Of a stretch of 64,000 nt of DNA, positions 57,106 to 64,000 are shown in pieces. The DNA comes from Rhizophagus clarus (taxonomy: Eukaryota; Glomeromycota; Glomeromycetes; Glomerales; Glomeraceae): assembly GCA_015698045.1 (NCBI GenBank), contig BLAL01000300.1, forward strand, positions 684,501 to 748,500, written 5' to 3'. Under the pieces are notes generated by a model that was given only the letters and a program-made list of their open reading frames with translations, did not search any database and was not told where the DNA came from. Position numbers and translations under genes: made by a program. Position 1 is the stretch's first letter; each line of letters starts with the position of its first letter.

Positions 57106-58548
57106 TCATCGTTTAATTACTTGAAATACTTCGTAAATTTCTACTGTAAACTTTGATGGAATACCTAAATTAGGGTAACGAGTAGTACTAGCATTATAAC
57201 TCCAATTATTGGAATCAGGACAATATAAATTTCAAATACTAGGCCCTTCATTACTATAGCAATGAATAGCAAGTTGCCATTGGTCACTCTGGTTATTCAA
57301 GAGACCAAATTTTGCAGAAAAAATATTATTTACATCTGTAAAATTAAATAAAAAACTGTTTGTTGTGTCTTTACTACCTTTTCCACTCCAGTCACGTGGA
57401 TTATATCCTCCAATTAATTGTGTTGAGCCTTGAATTATCGCTACCCAAATAGTAGCTCCTTTATTATCACAATTTTTATGAAATGATGCCGCATTAAATC
57501 CATTCCGACTTGAATTATGTAGCAACTTAAATTCATAAGGAGGTTTTTTATTATTATAATATGAAGAATCTTTTTTATCAATCCATGATGCAAAAAGAGC
57601 AACGCGATCTGAATTAAATATAATTTTTTGATCTTTTCTTGAAGGTGCTACATTAGATTTAGGTTTCATATTAGGGACTATGTAAAATTCTAAAAGATTA
57701 TGAATTAAATCTTGTGGTAAAATCTCTTTGTAACAATAAACTTTGTAAAAACAATCTGTCGGTGTAATATCATAAAATCTAATCAAAGGAATAAATCTAT
57801 GCAATGATTTCTCGATCTTTGTAATATCTCTTTACTCCATTTTGTTGGATCATTCTTAATATTTTGTTGCATAAAGCACCATTTTAACAAACTCTCCTAA
57901 ACTTCAATTTCGTTCATGTTCAAATCATCCCTTTTTAATAATAAATTAGTGAAATTATCAGAATTAAATAAGATTTCAGGTTCTTCACAAATTATTTCAA
58001 GACAAAAATTCCATAAATTTGTAAATTTTTCATAATGATAAACAATTTCAAGAATATTGGTTGGATTTTGATATAAAAATAAAAATTCGGTTTGGTGATT
58101 GATCAAATATTCTTGAATATGAGAAATTAATTGTTGAAGATTGAGTTCATCAACTGCTATTAATAAGTTCAGTCCTTGTAGGTTTTTCAATTCAACATTC
58201 CTGCAATAAATAAATCTAAAAATATAATTAAATAATTAATCTTTTACGTCCATATAGTATAAAATTAATATAAAGATATAATTTATACAAATATTTTGCA
58301 TTACCTAAGAATAATGTCAAATAAATGAGATGAAATATTTGGTTTTCTTAAAATAAAACTTCCATCTATTTTATCGGCCCATTCATTACAAAATGCAGAA
58401 CGAAAATATTGTGATCTAATACATAAAATGTTTGAGTGAGCATGAATTTCTTTCGTATTTGGTTCTTCTCCAGCATATCATATCCTATTTCAGTTTCAAA
58501 AAGTTTTTCGTAATCATTGGATAATTCTACCAAAAGTTTTGATGACAT
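57106..58548 (-). pseudogene. BTB-BACK-TLDc protein, copy D, broken and divergent
   Basis: It starts MSSKLLVELSNDYEKLFETE and belongs to a different BTB subfamily from A-C. A deletion after EIGYDM shifts the frame; the alternative frame then continues GEEPNTKEIHAHSNIL, FRSAFCNEWADKIDG and LFDIILR to a normal splice site. In exon 2 the conserved Trp after EIEV is TAG. A TGA interrupts the TLDc domain after NEGPSI, with WSYNASTTRYPNLGIP and FTVEIYEVFQVIK still readable beyond it. A mutated FIYCRNVELKNLQG replaces the usual YIYGG. The TLDc core (YEFKLLHNSSRNGFNAASFH, IGGYNPRDW) is intact. Three clear lesions support a pseudogene. Confidence 0.82.
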
Positions 58549-59589
58549 TTTTTTAAATGAAAACTCTAAACAATAAGAATAGATACAGCCGCATGTGTAA
58601 ATCACAGCATATTTATTTATATTTTTTGCGACATGATTTAGCACCGAAAAACATAAAAGGTTAGTTTCAATATAGTAATTGTTAACCCTAGTCTTAAATT
58701 AGTAAAATACTCATCCTTGCGAATCGAGATTCTGAGGACAGAGGTAACATAGCACCCTGAGTCTACACTAGTATGATGGGGGCTCCTTAACCTTGATCGA
58801 ACGATAAGTACGACCACTATAATTTTCTGTCCAGGATTATAGGATATGTGAATGTAGTTACTAACACTTTTACAGTATTTCTATTTTTAAATAACCGATT
58901 CAACTAAAAAACGGTTTCATAAGACACATAAGACACTTAATAAATTTACATTATTAAAATCTGATAATAAAATAGTACACATGAAACTCTTAATTTACGT
59001 AATTGTTATTGATGTTTTTTTTTTAAATGATTATCGATTATCGATATATTGCACATGCTAGTTATTATAATGGAAGCATATTTATTATTTAAATAAATAA
59101 TTAGTTAATTCAGAGTACTGTTTTTATTGCATAAATATATAAAGTAGATAATTTTTTTTATTCTATTTCAATATAAAGATATGACAGATAAGACGAATTT
59201 TGTATCATGTGTATCAGCCTTAGCCGCAGCTGCAGTCAATTACGAATTCTAGCTGTATTGAACAAATTAATATTACATAAAAGGAAACTGATTCTATTCT
59301 AGATTTATTTATGTTTAATAAATATTTCTTTTCTTTCTTTAGTAAATAAGCGTTAAATATGTTTCTCTCTATCACATATCAGTAGTAATGAATGAATGAA
59401 TATTCGAATTTCAAATGTGTTAAACCTTCTTTGCATCCTCAACCTGAATTAATTTATGCTTAAAAAATTTTAAATTTTATACAATTATATATAAAAACAT
59501 TCATGAAAAAAAAATTCTGATATTAATAATACTGAGAACAAAATTGAAAATGAGGAAAATCTGATATTAAAATTAATAGAAAAAATATC
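58549..59589. other. Intergenic, no gene seen
   Basis: AT-rich. A GC-richer stretch at about 58725-58860 has no ORF, and I could not fold it into a tRNA by eye. Confidence 0.45.
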
Positions 59590-60640
59590 TTAAACCTTAT
59601 AATATAAATAATTAGATATCACATCTTCAACAGGCCTCCATAATATACGATGAAAACCAATCACCAAAATAACAAATCCTTTTAACTTATTAGGATATGA
59701 TTTGGTTATTTTAACTCTCTTATCAACTATTCCTGAGCTAGAATAATCGGTGGGTTTTCCCTTTGCAATTACAATCATATATGATCTTAATTGATTAATT
59801 CCATTTTCTAATGTTTCACTTATAGTTGTCTGGTTTATTTTACTATGTTCTTTGGACCAAAATGAATATGGCCTATTTAATTAAAGTTCTTCATCTTCCT
59901 TTTCTAAAGTTTTATCCAAATCTTCTAAATCGTTTACACCATACTCATGTTTTTGTATTTTTATCAATCCAACTAATGAAACACATGTTAATTCCAAGTA
60001 GAGTTGAGCGCCAAAATATTTCGGCATATCAAATTGCCGAAATTCTTGCCAAAATCCCAAATTAAATTTTAGAGTTGCATTTCGGTATTAATTTGGAATT
60101 TCGGCATTGTTTTTTGATTTCAGCAACAGTTTGATATTTTGGCAATCATTTGGTACTTTGACAATATTTTGAGGTTTCAGAAATTTGATTTTAAGCTATT
60201 GTCAAAATTTTAAACCATTGCTGAAATCTAGAATTTAATTTGGGATTTTGGCAAGAATTCCGGCAATTTGATATGCTGAAATATTTTGGCACCCAACTCT
60301 AATTCCAAACTGATATTATTGTCACCTTACCTTATAGTACAAAAATATCTGAATATCCAAACCAACCAGATCCTTTCTGTTTTTACCATCCATTACTAAA
60401 AAAAAGTTCTGGTATACGATATTTTCATGGTAGAAGACCTTCAACAATCGCTTGAAGAACAGGCTCATCTGCAGAAATAAAGACATTTGTGATCTTAATA
60501 GTAAAAATATTTTTAAATTTTTTATAAAAGGTATAATGTTGCCTGTAGCAAGATTTTCATATGCCAAAGTTGCATGAAAAGCATCATTAACAACATTTCT
60601 AAATACCAAATCACCTTTATTTTATTCTAAGATCCAGAAT
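59590..60640 (-). pseudogene. Broken gene of uncertain family, possibly nuclease-like, split by a MITE
   Basis: Read on the minus strand: NVVNDAFHATLAYENLATGN, then (frame change) ITNVFISADEPVLQAIVEGL, a stop, KYRIPELFFSNGW, GSGWFGYSDIFVL, a MITE insertion, ELTCVSLVGLIKIQKHEYGV, NDLEDLDKTLEKEDEEL, a stop, SFWSKEHSKINQTTISETL, then IVIAKGKPTDYSSSGIVDKR and KGFVILVIGFHRILWRPVED to the stop at 59590. The Asp-...-LELxx spacing and the IVIAKGK...FVILVIGFRR end resemble a repeat family I recall from Rhizophagus, with a restriction-endonuclease-like fold as a possibility. That assignment is weak. At least one frame change, two stops and one insertion make it dead. Confidence 0.5.
59999..60301. mobile_element. 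hAT-type foldback MITE, 303 bp
   Basis: TAGAGTTGAGCGCCAAAATA at the left and its inverted near-copy at the right. Inverted similarity runs nearly to the middle, so the whole element is close to a palindrome. The flanks are ATTCCAAG (59991-59998) and ATTCCAAA (60302-60309), an 8-bp duplication with one mismatch. It lies inside the pseudogene. Confidence 0.82.
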
Positions 60641-60659
60641 TGTTTTGCCATATGATCTA

Positions 60660-61058
60660 ATAAATAATTAAATTAATATGTAAATACTATATAAAAAACA
60701 ATAATAATTAAAATGTATAATTATATTTACCAGTATTTTTAATTCTACTTTTTGTTGATTTGTATTTTTTTTTATTTTTTTCAGTTAAAACTTTAGCAGA
60801 TACAGTAGGCGATCAAAAGTATACTGACACTTTTCAAAATGAAAAAATTTATATACATAATAATACAATTAAAATAAAAAATTAAGTTAAAAATATTCAT
60901 TATATCCTTATTTATTAATCTAAATAAAAATTTATTGATAAATATCATTTTCATTTATTACAGTAAGTGCCTTAATTCTATGAGATATGTAATTGATTGA
61001 CATTTAAAATATACTAAAGAAAATATTTTTATGCATTTTTATTAATATACCTTTCAAG
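60660..61058. other. Intergenic, no gene seen
   Basis: AT-rich. A CAGTAGGCGATCAAAAGTATA stretch at 60804 resembles a Tc1/mariner tip, but no partner end was found. Confidence 0.4.
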
Positions 61059-61200
61059 TAGAGGCCTGCAAACTGAGCCCAGACCCAGATCAGCCCGGCC
61101 CAGACTTGGGTGCTGGGCCGGGTCTGGGCCGGCAAATTTTAATTAAAAAAAGATCCGGGCCGGGCTGGCAGATTTTTTTTTGGAAAACCCAGTTTTCTTA
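61059..61200. repeat. GC-rich transposon end (GGCCTGCAAACTGAGCC)
   Basis: Starts TAGAGGCCTGCAAACTGAGC and is packed with GGGCCGGG/CCCGGCCC-like repeats, far above the local GC. TAGAG-type tips suggest hAT. The opposite end was not found, so it may belong to the hAT relic or be a solo end. Confidence 0.45.
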
Positions 61201-61349
61201 ATTCTGGCCAAAATCTCCTTAATTCTGGCCGAAATTAAGCTTGCCGCAAATTTCTAATTTCTGATCAGACTTGAAAATCAATATTTTTTATTTTAAGTTC
61301 ATATACGATTTGTTTTTTATTCAAACACTATATTTTTATTATAAAACTT

Positions 61350-63650
61350 TAAATATCTTCAGCAGAGCAAAATGAAGCTGAATTATTGTTTGCACAAGCA
61401 GTTTACCAATGTGGATTATTCTTATCATTACCTGAACTAGAACCAATTAAAATTCTTTTTCAAAAACTTTATCCTTGTTTTAAATTACCATCACAAAAAG
61501 CTTTATCAACAATATTACTTGTCAAGATATATGAGAATACAAAAAATGAAGTAAAAGATTTGATTAATTCAGCAAATTAAATTTGTTTAATTTCTGATGG
61601 ATGATAGGGGTATTTTTTTTAACTATTATTTATAGAAGATTTATTAATTATAATATTTCTAGGTCAAATATGTTGCAGGAACATTGGACTAATTATTTAA
61701 TTACCATGCCAAGACTAGTATTTTTCTCTGCTCATCAAACTGGTGAGATTAGACAAACAGGAGAAAATATTGCAGCCAATATTGATAAAGTTATTTCACA
61801 AATTGACCATTCTAAACTTTTGGCAATAATTACTGATAATGCATCTTCAATAAAAAAAGCGTGGAAACTTTTGGCCATTAAATATCCAAAAGTAATTTTC
61901 CTTGGCTGTATAGCTTATTTGTTAAATCTTCTAATTGGTGATATTATGAAACTCCCTTGGGAACTAGTGCTTCAATCCGGATGAAATCTGTCATCCAGAT
62001 TACACAAAAAAAATCCAGATTTCATCCGGATCAATCCGGATTGTGAATCTGGTTTGGTAATCCAGATGAAATCTGGAATCTGGATCAAATCACATAAATT
62101 TTTTATTAAATGATGATATTTTCATCATTTTACATATTGCTAGATGTATCAAACCTTTAGCACTTAAACTTTGACCAAAAATTCGTAATTTCGGCCAATT
62201 TTTATGATTTTCTTAACTCATCCCGTTTTGGCCGGCATTATGCATTTTTGGCCGGAATTAAGAATTTAACTATGTGAAGGTGTTAAATATGCGGAAATAA
62301 TGTCATTGACGTTAAAGTTTTATAATTTTAATGTTCAGGAAACAATTATTTCTGTGAATTTAACGTCTCTGACATTAAATTTCATTTATTTTAGCGTCAG
62401 AGATGTTATTTCGCAGATTTAATGAGTATTTAACATTTCTAACATTAAAATTTGACGCTGAAGACCTTTTTTCTGCAGATTTAACATCTTCAATGTTTAT
62501 CCTAGTGTTTAATACACTTTAATATAAGAAATTTTCTTAAATTATTTTTTTTTATATTTATTTCCATTTGGATCCCAGTTCAAACCAGATATTTGTCATC
62601 CAGATTATAAACTGGATGAAAACCGTGAATTTCGGATATCTGAAAAAAAAAATCTGGATTGATCCAGATTGATCTGGATACAGATCGAAGCACTAGATAG
62701 AACTATAAAAAATAGAAAAAAATTGTTAAATACTTCAAATCACATCAAATTCTGGCTGCAGTTCTGAAACGATATCAAAATTCCAGTTATATAAGCAAAT
62801 TTCACTTAAATTACCTGTAAAAACATGTTAGGAATCATCAGCTATTTGCTTTAATTTGCTTTAGGTAAATCAGCTTGCTATTGAATTAATGGTAACTGAA
62901 TTATCACGTAATCAAACTGTTAGAATTGAAGATGATATAAAAAGTATTGCATTAAATAATGGGTTTTGAAAAGATGTTCAAAGTTCTTAATGAACGTATT
63001 ATTGGAATTTCTATATTTTAATCAGATATATCTTTTTTACTAAAGTGTTAGATTGGTACTACAATCAACTAGAATTGTCAGGTAATATATTGTTTTTTTC
63101 TTTAGGAAGTATAATCTAAATTATTATTAATCATATTTGATTTTTTCAAGTTTATGTTTTTGATATAGAAGAAAGTAATACAAGTATTAAAAACATCATC
63201 AAAAAAAGGTGGAAAAGTATTTACTACCCATTATGGAAGTTGCGCATGTGCTTGATCCATCATTTCATGGTTGCCATCTTACTTCTAATTCAATGAATAA
63301 AATTTCTCAATTTATTCAGAAGTATTATTTGAATGATGCAGTAATTATTTGGACACAAATCTTGAATTATAAGGAAAAAATAGGGTTTTTGTGAATAAGT
63401 TTGCTTGAAAGACCTTTGATAAAATTGATCCTATAACTTGGTAATGTGAAAATTTTTGTAATTCTGCATCTGAACTTACTCAAGTAGCAAAAAAAGTTTT
63501 ATCTATTCCAATATCATCTGCTGTATCTGAAAGAAATTGGTCAGCATTTGCATATATTCATGATAAAAAACAAAAACAGTTGAGAGCTAATCATATCTTT
63601 AAATTAGTGTATATTTATAGCAATTATAGATTACAAATGCCACAAGGAAT
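61350..63650 (+). mobile_element. Decayed hAT transposon relic, split by a MITE
   Basis: Transposase fragments on the plus strand, in order: LFLSLPELEPIKILFQKLYP (about 61415), a DDE-type ITDNASSIKKAW (about 61827), GCIAYLLNLLIGDIMK (CxxH-like site with Tyr for His), an inserted MITE, LAIELMVTELSRNQTVRIED (about 62880), LLPIMEVAHVLDPSFHGCHL (about 63215), and the C-terminal dimerisation part SAVSERNWSAFAYIHDKK (about 63520). These are the hAT landmarks in correct order but with many stops and frame changes. The family differs from the hAT at 11010, which has SGASERVFSNAG. It cannot encode a working enzyme. Confidence 0.8.
61965..62695. mobile_element. MITE inside the hAT relic, 731 bp
   Basis: The ends are TAGTGCTTC and GAAGCACTA, followed on both sides by AATCCGGAT / ATCTGGAT-type subterminal repeats. 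It divides the hAT relic reading frame between MKLPWE and TIKNRKK. The flanking 8-mers share only GAAC, so the target duplication has eroded or the boundary is slightly off. Confidence 0.7.
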
Positions 63651-63654
63651 ATTA

Positions 63655-64000
63655 GAATGGAAAGTAAGAATGGTCATCGGTCTTACTGGTCCTACTTGAT
63701 TCTGAACCAGCCAGTCTTAGGAATTGTAGGACCAGACTGCGGTTTTTCATTTTCTTGTGATGCAGTAGGACTGGTCAGTTTAGTCTTGAGGACTGACTGG
63801 TCCTCATATTGGTCTTCATATAATAAACGATTTTTATATTAAATATAACTATTAATTTAATAAAGATTTTTAAAAAAAAAAAATATAAAGACTGATTGAT
63901 TTTGAAATCACAATAGGGTTGTTTTGGTTCTGTCAAAGACCAGTCTTATGTCAGTCCCAGGACTGGTCTTCATGGTCCTTGGTCCACTATTTGAGGACCA
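63655..64000. repeat. Transposon end with GACCAGTC / GGACTGGTC repeats, running off the window
   Basis: Dense short repeats of GGACTGGTC and its complement, typical of hAT subterminal regions. The second end must lie beyond 64000, so size and family are open. The short ORF here is a by-product. Confidence 0.55.

Noticed and set aside
58725-58860. Possible tRNA or small RNA in a GC-richer patch
   Set aside because: No convincing A and B boxes or cloverleaf could be drawn by eye.
60804-60840. Tc1/mariner-like tip CAGTAGGCGATCAAAAGTATA
   Set aside because: No inverted partner or transposase was found, so only a single possible end remains.

Overview
The window is AT-rich eukaryotic nuclear DNA with short (about 60-110 nt) GT-AG introns. 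It holds expanded families of secreted kelch proteins, divergent Ser/Thr/Tyr kinases and BTB-TLDc proteins among many DNA transposons and MITEs. This combination, and family sequences I recognise from memory, point to an arbuscular mycorrhizal fungus (Glomeromycotina, Rhizophagus-like). No rRNA, tRNA, CRISPR or virus-like element was recognised.

Layout. 1-7.2 kb: two kelch receptor-like genes (1372-3302, 5225-7158). 8.1-14.4 kb: a palindromic transposon with long inverted arms, carrying a 442-bp hAT MITE at its hinge and a whole hAT element (11010-13846) in its right arm. 14.7-17.8 kb: a kinase with a duplicated Cys-rich N-terminus and relic tail exons. 18.1-19.1 kb: a Tc1/mariner-type MITE. 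19.8-21.7 kb: a third kelch gene. 22.9-29.2 kb: two MITEs of one family, the second split by a 4.5-kb transposon with an eight-exon DDE-type transposase. 29.4-30.0 kb: another MITE. 30.2-37.0 kb: a kinase gene interrupted by about 57 tandem intron-like units. 40-41 kb: a multi-pass membrane protein. 41.9-58.5 kb: four minus-strand BTB-TLDc loci (two whole, two broken) with repeats between them and a broken LamG/ConA-like gene. 59.6-64 kb: a broken gene of uncertain family, split by a MITE, then a decayed hAT transposon split by another MITE.

The most striking feature lies at 30390-35829. About 57 consecutive units of 70-111 bp each begin with GT (usually GTAAGT), usually carry a CTAAC-like branch site and end in AG. 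They are separated by spacers of exactly 3 nt (54 times), 6 nt (once) and 1 nt (the last). If each spacer is an exon, the phases work out: the ATG exon at 30183, the 56 micro-exons and the kinase exons sum to 1416 nt, or 472 codons, with no internal stop. The 1-nt spacer is what brings the kinase into frame. This would be an array of single-codon micro-exons. It is an inference from sequence and needs RNA evidence.

The kelch proteins (signal peptide, extracellular kelch domain, one membrane helix, short tail) look like surface receptors, and the kinases and BTB-TLDc proteins like intracellular signalling and adaptor families. The sequence does not show that they act together; they appear to be locally duplicated families in a transposon-rich region.
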